In this document: one piece after another, positions 15,817-24,378 of the stretch
How positions within the stretch are numbered: the first letter of the stretch is position 1
How the letters are laid out: the number at the start of each line of letters is the position of its first letter
Assembly: GCF_030294945.1 (NCBI RefSeq)
Contig: NZ_AP018448.1
Location: 3,410,001 to 3,474,000, forward strand
Reading direction: 5' to 3'
Length of the DNA: 64,000 nucleotides
Source of the DNA: Streptomyces graminofaciens
GTDB taxonomy: Bacteria > Actinomycetota > Actinomycetes > Streptomycetales > Streptomycetaceae
The notes under the pieces: generated by a model
Databases searched by the model: none
What the model saw: the letters and a program-made list of their open reading frames with translations, nothing else
What the model was told of the DNA's origin: nothing
Program-made: the position numbers and the translations under genes

Positions 15817-17321
15817 GAACGTCCTTGTCCTGGAAGGAAGTTGATCGGGTGGCTGTCGGTCGCCCACAGGTACTGGACCGCGTACGCCCGCCAGGGGCGC
15901 CAGGCCGCCGCGTGTGCGGTGAGCGCGGCCGGTGTGGACGGCAGGCCCAGCTCCTTCGCCGCGCGGCGGACTCCGAGGTCGGTGGGGAGGAAGGCGTCGG
16001 GGTCGCCGAGGGCGCGCATGGCGATGACGTCGGCGGTCCAGGGGCCGAAGCCGGGGAGGGCGAGGAGGCGGGAGCGGGTCTCGGCCCAGTCGCTGTCCAC
16101 GCCCAAGTGCAGTTCGTTGTCGGCGAGTCGACGGACGAGGGTGGTGAACGTGTTCCGCCGGGTGCGGGGCATCGCGAGGGTCCCGGGGTCGAGGGCCGCG
16201 AGAGCCTCGGGGGTCGGGAAGAGGTGGGTGAGGCCGCCCCCGGGGTCGTCGACGGGTTCGCCGTGCGCGGTGACCAGCCGGGCCGCGTGGGTGCGGGCGG
16301 CGGCCGTGGACACCTGCTGGCCGAGCACCGCCCGTACGGCGAACTCCGCCTCGTCGACCGTACGCGGCACCCGGCGCCCCGGCGCTTTGTCCACCAGCGG
16401 CGCGAGGACCGGGTCGCCGCGCAGCTGCTCGTCGACGGCGACCGGGTCGGCGTCCAGATCGAGCATGCGGCGGCAGCGGCTGATGGCCACGGGCAGGTCC
16501 CGCAGATCGCTGAGGGTGAGCCGGCAGCCGATGTGGTCGGGCTGCGGAGTGAGGCCGACGATTCCGTGCCCGTACGGCAGCCGGAGCGTGCGCCGGTACG
16601 CGCCGTCGCGCCACTCCTCCACGCCGGGTACGGCGGTGGCGGCGAGGTGGCCGAAGAGGTTGTCGGGGTTGAGCGGGGCCCTGAAGGGCAGGCGGAGGCT
16701 CAGTACGCCGGGGGTGCCCGGGACGTCGGGCCGACGCCCGGCGGACCGTGCCGCCCGCTCCCGCAGCTCGCTCGGCGAGAGCGCGAAGACCTCCCGCACG
16801 GTGTCGTTGAAGGTGCGGATCGAGGAGAATCCGGACGCGAACGTGATCTCCGCCATCGGCAGCGGGGTCGTCTCGATCAGCAGCCGCGCGGTCTGCGCGC
16901 GCTGGGCCCGGGCGAGCGCGAGCGGCCCGGCGCCCAGCTCGGCGAGGAGTTGCCGCTCCACCTGCCGGGTGCTGTAGCCGAGCCGCCGCGCGAGCCCCGG
17001 CACGCCCTCGCGGTCCACCAACCCGTCCCCGATGAGCCGCATGGCGCGGGCCACCAGGTCGGCCCGCTGGTCCCACTCGGGCGAGCCCGGGCTGCTGTCC
17101 GGGCGGCACCGCTTGCACGCCCGGAACCCGGCCTGCTGGCAGGCGGCCGCGCTCGGGTAGAACGTCATGTTCTCCGGCTTCGGCGGCACGGCCGGGCAAC
17201 TCGGCCGACAGTAGATCCGCGTCGTGAGCACCGCGGTGAACACCCACCCGTCGAACCGCGCGTCCTTCGACTGCACGGCCCGCACACACCGCTCGACATC
17301 GCTGTACATCCCGTTCCGCAT
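15813..17321 (-). CDS. Ada/AlkA fusion: methyl-phosphotriester acceptor domain, AraC-type HTH and 3-methyladenine DNA glycosylase
   Basis: 502 residues in three parts. Residues 1-78 are the Ada metal domain with cysteines C38, C42, C69 and C72 (RIYCRPSCPAVP, RACKRCRPD). About 85-190 is an AraC-type DNA-binding domain (FASGFSSIRTFNDTVREVF). The rest is AlkA: VRAVLGQQVSTAAARTHA and LPGFGPWTADVIAMRAL form the helix-hairpin-helix, and FLPTDLGVRRA holds the likely catalytic Asp. It excises alkylated bases and may sense methylation damage to switch on itself and ogt. The start could be ATG 17321 or ATG 17309; the second has a purine-rich GGAACGGG directly before it. Confidence 0.92.
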   Translation of the reverse strand: MRNGMYSDVERCVRAVQSKDARFDGWVFTAVLTTRIYCRPSCPAVPPKPENMTFYPSAAACQQAGFRACKRCRPDSSPGSPEWDQRADLVARAMRLIGDGLVDREGVPGLARRLGYSTRQVERQLLAELGAGPLALARAQRAQTARLLIETTPLPMAEITFASGFSSIRTFNDTVREVFALSPSELRERAARSAGRRPDVPGTPGVLSLRLPFRAPLNPDNLFGHLAATAVPGVEEWRDGAYRRTLRLPYGHGIVGLTPQPDHIGCRLTLSDLRDLPVAISRCRRMLDLDADPVAVDEQLRGDPVLAPLVDKAPGRRVPRTVDEAEFAVRAVLGQQVSTAAARTHAARLVTAHGEPVDDPGGGLTHLFPTPEALAALDPGTLAMPRTRRNTFTTLVRRLADNELHLGVDSDWAETRSRLLALPGFGPWTADVIAMRALGDPDAFLPTDLGVRRAAKELGLPSTPAALTAHAAAWRPWRAYAVQYLWATDSHPINFLPGQGRS

Positions 17322-17431
17322 GGTTCAAGGATCGGGGACGGGAGAGGCGCGGGCTGGCGAGAATCCGACATCGACGTGGGCTGACCTCGTAGCCGCCGGG
17401 GTTCCATCAACGGGCGCGGGGAACCGCGCGA

Positions 17432-19420
17432 TCAGCCGCCTCGGACCCGCAGCCGCCCACAGATCTGATGCGCCTCTCCATCGGGCGAACCAGCAGCCCG
17501 CCGCCACGCACCCTCCCGCAGCAGCCGAAGCCCATTGAGCCCCACCAGCACGGTGGACCCCTCATGACCGGCCACTCCGAGCGGCAACGGCAGATGCCCC
17601 ACCAGATCCCACACCACCAGCACGGCGATGCACACCCCGGCGATCACCAGGTTCTGCACCACCAGCCGCCGAGCCGCCCGGGACAGCCGGACCACCGCGG
17701 GAATCGCCGTCAACTCGTCCCGCACGACCACCGCATCCGCGGTCTCCAGCGCCAGATCGGACCCGGCCCGCCCCATCGCCACACCGGCATGCGCCGCCGC
17801 CAGCGCGGGCGCGTCGTTCACCCCGTCCCCCACGAACAACACCTTCCCCTCCCCCCGCTGCAACTCCCGTACGGCATCCACCTTGTCCTCGGGCAGCAGC
17901 CCGGCCCGTACGTCGGTGATACCGGTTTCCGCGGCCATCCGTGCCGCAGTGGCCGGGTTGTCGCCGGTCAGCAGCACAGGGGCCCTACCGGTCGCGGTGG
18001 CAAGCGCCGTCACGGCGACCGGCGCGTCCTGCCGGAGGCGGTCCGTCAGCGTGACGGTTCCGACCGGGACTCCGTCCCGCTCGACGAGCACCGTCGTCCC
18101 GTCGGCGTCGGCGGCCTCGCCGTACGACCTCGGCCGCCCCACCGTCACCACACACCCCTCGACGGTGGCCCGCACGCCCCGCCCGGGCGTGGCCGCGAAC
18201 TCCTCGGCGGCGGGCACCCTCAGCCCCCGCAGGCCGGCGGCGGCCACCACCGCCCGGGCCAGCGGGTGCTCGCTCGGGTGCTCGGCGGCCGCGGCCAGGG
18301 CGAGCAGTTCGTCCTCGTCGAGGCCGGAGCCCGGCAGCGGTCGTACGGCGGTGACTTCGGGGGTGCCTTCGGTGAGGGTGCCGGTCTTGTCGAGGGCGGC
18401 CACATCGATCTCGCCCAGCCGTTCCATCGCGACGGCCGACTTGACCAGTACGCCGTGGCGGCCGGCGTTCGCGATCGCGGAGAGCAGGGGCGGCATGGTG
18501 GCCAGGACCACCGCGCACGGCGAGGCGACGATCATGAAGGTCATGGCGCGGAGCAGCGCGTCCGTGAGGTCCGCGCCGAAGGCGAGGGGGATGCCGAAGA
18601 CGGCGAGGGTGGCGGCCACGACGCCGACGGCGTACCGCTGTTCGATCTTCTCGATGAACAGCTGGGTCGGCGCCTTGGTGCGGGAGGCCTCCTCGACGAG
18701 GGTCACGATGCGGGCGATCACCGAGTCGGCGGGGTCGCGTTCGACGCGGACGCGCAGCGCGCCGGTGCCGTTGAGAGTGCCCGCGAAGACCTCGTCGCCG
18801 GGGGTCTTGGGGACGGGCAGGGGTTCGCCGGTGATGGTGGCCTGGTCGGCCTCGCTCTCGCCCTTGAGGACCCGGCCGTCGGCGCCGACGCGTTCGCCTG
18901 GACGGATCAACAGGACGTCGCCGACGGCGAGTTGATGGGTCGGTACCACCTCCTCCGTGGCGTCCGCCGAGAGCCTGGTCGCCGTCGTGGGCGCCAGGTC
19001 CAGCAGGCCCCGTACCGAGTCGGCGGTACGGGCGGTCGCCAGGGCCTCCAGTGCGCCGGAGGTGGCGAAGATGACGATCAGCAGGGCGCCGTCGAGGACC
19101 TGGCCGATCGCGGCGGCGCCGAGGGCCGCGACGATCATCAGCAGGTCGACGTCGAGGCTCTTCTCCCGCAGCGCGCGCAGGCCTTCGAGGGCGGGTTCCC
19201 AGCCGCCGGCCGCGTAGGCGATCGCATAGAGCGGGCCGTACAGCCAGGCGGAGGCGCCGGCGAGGTCGAGGGGGAGCGCGAGCAGGAAGGCGACGGTCGA
19301 GGCCAGCGCCCAGCGAGCCTCGGGCAGGGCGAGGAGGCGGGTGCGGCGGCGCGGGGCCGCCGTCGTGGGCGTACGACGGACCGGTGAAGGGGTGAGGGTG
19401 GCGGACACCCGGCCCACCAT
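17432..19420 (-). CDS. P1B-type metal-exporting ATPase, P1B-4 (SPC) subgroup
   Basis: About 662 residues. The phosphorylation site DKTGTLTEG is near residue 343, TGEPLPVPK is in the actuator domain, and GDGVNDAPAL is the hinge. The membrane metal motif is SPC (ASPCAVV, about residue 300), not CPC, and near the C-terminus there is HEGST; together these mark the P1B-4 group, known for Co(II), Fe(II) or Zn(II)/Cd(II) export. There is no N-terminal metal-binding domain. ATG 19420 is preferred over 19432 because the latter lies inside the ArsR operator. It is divergent from an ArsR regulator whose zinc/cobalt-type site fits the same metals. Confidence 0.87.
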   Translation of the reverse strand: MVGRVSATLTPSPVRRTPTTAAPRRRTRLLALPEARWALASTVAFLLALPLDLAGASAWLYGPLYAIAYAAGGWEPALEGLRALREKSLDVDLLMIVAALGAAAIGQVLDGALLIVIFATSGALEALATARTADSVRGLLDLAPTTATRLSADATEEVVPTHQLAVGDVLLIRPGERVGADGRVLKGESEADQATITGEPLPVPKTPGDEVFAGTLNGTGALRVRVERDPADSVIARIVTLVEEASRTKAPTQLFIEKIEQRYAVGVVAATLAVFGIPLAFGADLTDALLRAMTFMIVASPCAVVLATMPPLLSAIANAGRHGVLVKSAVAMERLGEIDVAALDKTGTLTEGTPEVTAVRPLPGSGLDEDELLALAAAAEHPSEHPLARAVVAAAGLRGLRVPAAEEFAATPGRGVRATVEGCVVTVGRPRSYGEAADADGTTVLVERDGVPVGTVTLTDRLRQDAPVAVTALATATGRAPVLLTGDNPATAARMAAETGITDVRAGLLPEDKVDAVRELQRGEGKVLFVGDGVNDAPALAAAHAGVAMGRAGSDLALETADAVVVRDELTAIPAVVRLSRAARRLVVQNLVIAGVCIAVLVVWDLVGHLPLPLGVAGHEGSTVLVGLNGLRLLREGAWRRAAGSPDGEAHQICGRLRVRGG

Positions 19421-19427
19421 ACAGGAA

Positions 19428-19457
19428 CACATGAAGACGCGTTCATGCCTTCATGTG
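19428..19457. promoter_or_regulatory. ArsR/SmtB-type operator between the metal ATPase and its regulator
   Basis: ATGAA-N6-TTCAT at 19431-19446 matches the TGAA-N6-TTCA half-site spacing of ArsR/SmtB/CzrA operators. A larger inverted repeat overlaps it: CACATGAAG at 19428-19436 with CTTCATGTG at 19449-19457. It fills most of the 57-bp gap between the divergent start codons, so one bound repressor could shut both genes. Confidence 0.75.
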
Positions 19458-19477
19458 CGGTGGGTAAGATATCCGCC

Positions 19478-19846
19478 ATGGGTCATGGAGCCGTCACCAC
19501 CGCGCAGGACGACACCCCTCGCGTGCGCCTCGACGCGGCCAATGTCGCCAAGGTGGCCACCACGCTGCAGGCCCTCTCCACCCCCTCCCGCCTGCTGATC
19601 CTCGCCCGGCTACGGGAAGGCCCGCTGCCCGCGACGGAGTTGGCCGCCGAGGTCGGCATGGAGCAGTCGGCGTGTTCCCATCAGCTGCGGCTGCTGCGCA
19701 ATCTGGGGCTGGTGGTGGGCGAGCGGCGCGGCCGTTCCGTGGTGTACGCGCTGCACGACCACCATGTCGCCGAGCTCCTCGACCAGGCCGTGTACCACGT
19801 GGAGCATCTGCGGCTGGGGATCAGCGACGTGGCCGAGGCCGACTGA
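19478..19846 (+). CDS. ArsR/SmtB-family metal-sensing repressor (alpha5 site)
   Basis: 122 residues, winged helix with recognition region MEQSACSHQLRLLRNLGLV. The C-terminal helix carries D94, H96, H107 and H110, an exact D-x-H-x10-H-x2-H pattern. That is the alpha5 metal site of CzrA/SmtB-type zinc and NmtR-type nickel/cobalt sensors. The Cys pair of the alpha3 (cadmium/lead) site is absent; only C66 is there. ATG 19478 lies just after the operator and gives a normal N-terminus. By analogy, metal binding releases it from DNA and allows the divergent exporter to be made. Confidence 0.88.
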   Translation: MGHGAVTTAQDDTPRVRLDAANVAKVATTLQALSTPSRLLILARLREGPLPATELAAEVGMEQSACSHQLRLLRNLGLVVGERRGRSVVYALHDHHVAELLDQAVYHVEHLRLGISDVAEAD

Positions 19847-19911
19847 AAGACGCGGGTGGGCTGCGGCGGTTCGGGGGCGTCGGCCGGTCGGGCCGGTCGG
19901 GCCTGTAGCGC

Positions 19912-20616
19912 CTACTCCGCGGGCAGTGGGGGGAGAACGCCCAGCACGCCGCCGAGGACGCCGGTGACCGTGCCGATCATGGGGTCCAGGAGGCCGGTGA
20001 CCGCGTCCAGTACCTCGCCGAGGTCGAGTGTGGTCGTCAACGCGTCGGTCAGGTCTTGGACGGCGGTCTGGAGCGAGCCCACGACGTCCGTGACCGGGTC
20101 CGCGGTCGGAGCGGGCGAGCGGCGTGTGTGCCGCAGGGCCGTGCTGTCGAGGTCGCGCAGCCGCTGCTGGACCTTGGTGTTCGCCGCTTCCAGGTCCTTC
20201 GCGTACCGTGCCGCCTCGGTCGGTGCCAGACGGCTGCCGCCGCGTTCGACGAGGGATGTCATCACGTCCAGCAGCGGGGTGAGTGCGCCTTCGTCGTCCA
20301 GCTCGTCCAGCTCGTCCAGCGCGTCGAGCTGTGCCAGGAGGGCGTCCAGCCGGGCTTCCGACCACGACGTGTCGAACGTGGCGTCCGACCACGACAGGTC
20401 GGACTCCATGCCGGAGTCGATGTCGGACCACAGCGCGTCCCACTCGGCGTCGGACCACTCGGCGTCGTCCACGTCGTCGAGGTGGCTCAGGGCCGTCCGA
20501 CCCGAAGCCGGCGGGCCCGCGTCGACCGATGCGGCGGCGGTGCCGACCGGCCCGAGGACCAGCGCGGCGCAGACCAGGGGCGGCACGAGGAGGCCGGGCG
20601 AGACGAGGGCGCGCAT
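19912..20616 (-). CDS. Secreted acidic protein with Ser-Asp/Trp repeats, unknown function
   Basis: 234 residues. The N-terminus is a clear signal peptide (LLVPPLVCAALVLGPVGTAAAS). The mature part begins with a strongly acidic stretch, about residues 46-90, in which SD and W recur at close spacing (AEWSDAEWDALWSDIDSG, DLSWSDATFDTSWSEA), followed by LDALDELDELDDE. The C-terminal half is a predicted amphipathic, Leu/Val-rich region ending VLPPLPAE. I do not recognise a family. The repeat could bind cations or cell-wall polymers, but that is only a guess. It stands alone and is divergent from the dioxygenase relic. Confidence 0.7.
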   Translation of the reverse strand: MRALVSPGLLVPPLVCAALVLGPVGTAAASVDAGPPASGRTALSHLDDVDDAEWSDAEWDALWSDIDSGMESDLSWSDATFDTSWSEARLDALLAQLDALDELDELDDEGALTPLLDVMTSLVERGGSRLAPTEAARYAKDLEAANTKVQQRLRDLDSTALRHTRRSPAPTADPVTDVVGSLQTAVQDLTDALTTTLDLGEVLDAVTGLLDPMIGTVTGVLGGVLGVLPPLPAE

Positions 20617-20897
20617 GAACGTTCCTTTCGATGCTGCAGTCCTATGCGCTCACCGTGAGAGGCGGCCCGGTACGCCGCAACCGATCACTCGCCGCGGCCC
20701 GGGCCGCAGTTCCGCGACAGGGCCGTGCTGAACAGCCGCTTTTCACCTGGCGTACGCCCTTGTTCGACACCGTGTCGCCGTTGGGCCGTCAGGGTCTCGA
20801 GGACAGGTCGGTCCGCGCCGGGCGCGCCTCCTTCGGGGCCCGGCGGAACGCGCCAAGCTGTTCGACGGGCTGTGCGCCGACTTCCTGGCAGGCCGAC

Positions 20898-21164
20898 GAT
20901 GAACACCTTGGAGACCACCTCCAGCTGTCGTACTACGCCCGCACCACCTCGGGCTCCGAGTGGGAGATCGGCTGGAACCCGATCGTCGTCGACGAGACGA
21001 CCTGGGAGCCCGCCACCCACCAGGGCATCAGCGTCTGGGGCCACAAGCCGGTCGGCCAGACCGTCGTCGACAGGCTCGACCAGTTCCGGCTGGGGGCACG
21101 GTCGTTGGTTCGCCCCGAGGTCACGGTGCGGGCGTTGAGCGAGCCCGGGATCCCGGACGGCTGA
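20898..21164 (+). pseudogene. C-terminal relic of an extradiol (VOC-type) dioxygenase
   Basis: The frame reads HLQLSYYARTTSGSEWEIGW and then ETTWEPATHQGISVWGH, which matches the C-terminal region of type I extradiol dioxygenases (aromatic ring-cleavage enzymes), including the Glu iron ligand in SEWEIGW and the closing WGH. Only about 80 residues of that fold are present; upstream codons in the frame back to 20631 have no similarity. In another frame just before it, AERAKLFDGLCADFLAG could be the end of another lost gene. I read this as remains of a catabolic operon. Confidence 0.6.
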
Positions 21165-21179
21165 CCGGCAGGGCTTCCC

Positions 21180-21689
21180 TCAGCGGACCTGGGCCGCGAA
21201 CGCCCCGTACGCCCGCTCGTCGAAGAGGACGAACCTGACCTCCTCGACCGAGGTCTCGGTGGCCCGTACGGTCTCCACCGCGATCCGGGCGGCGTCGTCC
21301 AGCGGCCAGGCGTAGATGCCAGCGGAGATGGCCGGGAAGGCGACCGTGCGGGCGCCCAGCTCGTCGGCCACGCGCAGGGATTCGCGGTAGCAGGAGGCGA
21401 GCAGGGCGGACCGGTCCAGGCTCTGGCTGTGGACCGGGCCCACGGTGTGGATGACCCAGCGGGCGTCCAGTGCGCCCGCCGTCGTGGCCACCGCCTGGCC
21501 GGTGGGCAGGCCCTTGCCGTAGCGGGAGGCGCGCAGTCTGCGGCAGTCCTCCAGGATGGCGGGGCCGCCGCGCCGGTGGATGGCGCCGTCCACTCCTCCC
21601 CCGCCCAGGAGGGAGGAGTTCGCGGCGTTCACGATGGCGTCGACGGACTGCTGGGTGATGTCGCCCTGGACGAGGGTGATGGTGGTCAT
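21180..21689 (-). CDS. Macro-domain protein (O-acetyl-ADP-ribose deacetylase type)
   Basis: 169 residues, almost all macro domain. VQGDITQQSVDAIVNAANSS holds the adenine-binding Asp and catalytic Asn, GGGGVDGAIHRRGG forms the phosphate loop, and VAFPAISAGIYAWPLDDAA is the second loop. Family members bind ADP-ribose and hydrolyse O-acetyl-ADP-ribose, the product of sirtuins, or ADP-ribosyl-protein bonds. It is a stand-alone gene; with the nearby sirtuin, Nudix and ADP-ribosylglycohydrolase genes it could complete an ADP-ribose cycle, though they are not in one operon. Confidence 0.92.
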   Translation of the reverse strand: MTTITLVQGDITQQSVDAIVNAANSSLLGGGGVDGAIHRRGGPAILEDCRRLRASRYGKGLPTGQAVATTAGALDARWVIHTVGPVHSQSLDRSALLASCYRESLRVADELGARTVAFPAISAGIYAWPLDDAARIAVETVRATETSVEEVRFVLFDERAYGAFAAQVR

Positions 21690-21751
21690 GCTCGCCTCTA
21701 TATCAGCCGTCGGGCCCTGCGAGGCGGTGAATATCGGCCCGGCCGGTGCCG

Positions 21752-22936
21752 CTACCACTCGACGGGCAGGGACCTCATTCCGTGCACGGCGGACGCCTGG
21801 AGGGCGAAATCCTCCGGTGCTGCGGCGAGGCGCAGTTCCGGGAGACGTGTGAAGAGCACCGGCAGGCAGATCTGGAGTTCGGCGCGGGCGAGGGACTGAC
21901 CCACACACTGGTGCAGGCCGTGGCCGAAGGCGAGGTGTCGGTCCGCGTCGCGGGTCACGTCCAGCCGGTCGGGGTCGGTGAAGGCGGCGGGATCCCGGTT
22001 GGCCGCCTGGAGGGACACGATCACGCCCTCGCCGGCGCGGATCAGGACGCCGCCCACCTCCACGTCGGCCGTGGCGACCCGGCGTATACCGGCGTGCACC
22101 ACGGTCAGGTACCGCAGCAGTTCCTCCACCGCGCCCGGCCACAGCCCCGGATCCGCGCGCAGGGCGGCGAGCTGCTCCGGGTTTCGCAGCAGGGCGACGA
22201 GCGACAGGGCGAGCATGTTCGCGGTCGTCTCGTGTCCCGCGAGGAGGAGGACGAACGAGATCCCGACGGCCTCCTCCGCCGTGGCCTCGCCGGTCGCCAC
22301 CCGCTCCGTCGCGAGCCGTGACAGCAGATCGTCGGCGGGCTCCTTCATCCGCTGGGCCAGCAGCTCGCCGAGATAGCCGTACAGGGCCGTACGCGCGGCC
22401 AGCGCCTCCTGGGGTTTCGTGGCGATGCTGATGAACGCGCGGGCCTGCCGCTGGAAGAAGTCGTGGTCCTCGTACGGCACGCCGAGCAGCTCGCAGATCA
22501 CGAGGGACGGCAGCGGCAGGGCGAACGACTCGACGAAGTCGGTGCCGGTGGCCCCGTCGGCCGTCATCGTGTCGATCAGCCCGTCGCAGAGCCGGGCGAC
22601 GGCGGGCCGCAGCTGCTCGACGCGGCGGAACGTGAAGTCGGGGATGAGCATGCGCCGCAGCCGGGTGTGGTCGGGCGGGTCCATCATGAAGATCTGGCCG
22701 GGAGCGCGCGGCGTGGGCTGCGGGCGCAGGCCCGGATAGCCGTCGCGCGTGCCGTCGGCGCTGAAGCGCGCGTCGGAGAGGACGGCCCGGGCGTGCTCGT
22801 GCCGGGTGACCAGCCAGGGGCTGTTGTCACCCCAGAGCGCCACCCTGCGGACGGGCTCCTCGGCCTGCCACTTGGCGTACTCCGGCGGCGGGTCGAGCAG
22901 CGGCCGGGTGGTGGGCAGGGGTGGGTAGGTCGTCAA
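21752..22936 (-). CDS. Cytochrome P450 downstream of the Ebo-type operon
   Basis: 394 residues from a TTG start. The I-helix LLLAGHETTANML, ExxR region (EELLRYLTV) and haem loop AFGHGLHQCVGQSLARAE are intact; the motifs look like the CYP105/CYP107-type soluble P450s. TTG 22936 is preceded by AAGGA and begins a protein of normal length. It lies 56 bases after the EboF stop on the same strand, so it may be the last gene of that operon. No ferredoxin is adjacent; the one at 14136 or another in the genome would have to serve. Confidence 0.87.
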   Translation of the reverse strand: MTTYPPLPTTRPLLDPPPEYAKWQAEEPVRRVALWGDNSPWLVTRHEHARAVLSDARFSADGTRDGYPGLRPQPTPRAPGQIFMMDPPDHTRLRRMLIPDFTFRRVEQLRPAVARLCDGLIDTMTADGATGTDFVESFALPLPSLVICELLGVPYEDHDFFQRQARAFISIATKPQEALAARTALYGYLGELLAQRMKEPADDLLSRLATERVATGEATAEEAVGISFVLLLAGHETTANMLALSLVALLRNPEQLAALRADPGLWPGAVEELLRYLTVVHAGIRRVATADVEVGGVLIRAGEGVIVSLQAANRDPAAFTDPDRLDVTRDADRHLAFGHGLHQCVGQSLARAELQICLPVLFTRLPELRLAAAPEDFALQASAVHGMRSLPVEW

Positions 22937-22992
22937 TGTGGGGGGTCCTTGCTCTGTGTTCTGTGCGGGGGGTGGGTGGGGGCTGGGTGGGG

Positions 22993-24378
22993 CTAGTCGA
23001 GGCCGGCCAGTCCGAGCAGCAGGGACTTCACCTCGGTCGCCGCGTACGCCTCGCGGGCCCCGTCCGGCGCCGAGCACAGCAGTACGGGGCCGTCGTCCGG
23101 GTGGTCGGGGAGTCGGCCGTGGCTGCCGCTGACGCCGGCCGGGTCGAGCGGGACGGTCTGCATGCGGTAGCGCAGCCCCAGCTTCTTGCGGGCGACCTGG
23201 CCCACCGCGCGCAGCTTCACGGCGGGGACCGTCTCGTCCCAGAGCAGCTCGGCGGGGTCGTAGCCGGGCTTGCGGTGGATCTCGACCTGGCGGGCGAAGT
23301 CGGGGGCGCGGTCGTCGTCGAGCCAGTAGTAGTACGTGAACCAGGCGTCGGGGTCGGCGATCGCGACCAGCTCGCCGGAGCGTTCGTGGTCCAGGCCGTG
23401 GGCGGCCTTGCCGTCGGCGTCCAGCACCTGGTCCACGCCGTCGAGTCCGTCGAGGATCTTGGCGACCTCGGCGGTGTCGGCCGGGTCTCGGACGTAGACG
23501 TGGGCGATCTGGTGGTCGGCGACGGCGAAGGCCCGTGAGGTCCACGGGTCGAGGTACTCCATGCCGTCCTGGGTGTAGACGTCGAGCAGTCCGGCGGAGC
23601 GCAGGGCGCGGTTGATGTCGACCGGACGGGAGGCGGGGGTGATGCCGTACTCGCTGAGCGCGACGACCGTGGCGCCCTCGTTCAGGAAGTGGTCGATCAA
23701 CGGGCGCAGGGCGTCGTCGAGTTGGCGGGCGTTGGCGATCGTCCCGGGCGAGTCGGGGCCGGTGCGCTGGGGCTCGTAGTCGAGTTGGGGGATGTAGACG
23801 AGGGTGAGGTCGGGGTTGTGTTCGTCGAAGACCTGGCGGGCGGCGCCGAGGATCCACTGGGTGGAGGGCAGGCCCGCGTTGGGGCCCCAGTAGGTGAACA
23901 GGGGGAACGGGCCGAGCCGGTCGGTCAGTTCGTCGTGCAGGGACGGTGGCCAGGTGTAGCAGTCGGGTTCCTTGCGGCCGTCCGAGTAGTAGATGGGCCG
24001 TGGGGTGACGGTGAGGTCGACGTCGGCGCCCATCGCGTACCACCAGCAGATGTTCGCGACCTTGTAGTCCGGGGCGGACTTGCGGGCGGTGTCCCAGATC
24101 TTCTCGCCGCCGACGAGCGCGTTGTGCTGGCGCCACAGCATGATCTCGCCGAGGTCGCGGAAGTACCAGCCGTTGGCGACGGCGCCGTGCCCGGAGGGCG
24201 CCTCGCCGGTGAGGATCGAGGACTGGACGGTGCAGGTGACGGCGGGCAGTACGGGGTCGAGCCGGGCCCGGAAGCCGCGGTCGCCGAGGGCGGCCACGGC
24301 GGGCATGTGCTTCAGCAGCTTGGGGGTGAGGCCGACGATGTCGAGGACGACGAGCCGGTTCACGGGGGTGGTGCTCAC
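22993..24378 (-). CDS. EboF-like alkaline-phosphatase-superfamily phosphodiesterase/nucleotide pyrophosphatase
   Basis: 461 residues. LVVLDIVGLTPKLL is the first metal-binding strand, LPAVTCTVQSSILTGEAPSGHG contains the Thr nucleophile, and VALSEYGITPAS replaces the usual DHG motif with SEYG. These match the type I phosphodiesterase group found in Ebo clusters. No signal peptide is visible, so it probably acts in the cytoplasm. ATG 24378 overlaps the EboE stop (ATGA), so the two are coupled. The reaction is unknown; hydrolysis of an activated precursor or a prenyl/sugar phosphate would fit the cluster. Confidence 0.82.
   Translation of the reverse strand: MSTTPVNRLVVLDIVGLTPKLLKHMPAVAALGDRGFRARLDPVLPAVTCTVQSSILTGEAPSGHGAVANGWYFRDLGEIMLWRQHNALVGGEKIWDTARKSAPDYKVANICWWYAMGADVDLTVTPRPIYYSDGRKEPDCYTWPPSLHDELTDRLGPFPLFTYWGPNAGLPSTQWILGAARQVFDEHNPDLTLVYIPQLDYEPQRTGPDSPGTIANARQLDDALRPLIDHFLNEGATVVALSEYGITPASRPVDINRALRSAGLLDVYTQDGMEYLDPWTSRAFAVADHQIAHVYVRDPADTAEVAKILDGLDGVDQVLDADGKAAHGLDHERSGELVAIADPDAWFTYYYWLDDDRAPDFARQVEIHRKPGYDPAELLWDETVPAVKLRAVGQVARKKLGLRYRMQTVPLDPAGVSGSHGRLPDHPDDGPVLLCSAPDGAREAYAATEVKSLLLGLAGLD

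Noticed and set aside
15319..17328. A long frame joining ogt to sequence covering the Ada-AlkA gene
   Set aside because: Only the last 165 residues match Ogt; the rest is antiframe noise over a well-supported Ada-AlkA gene.
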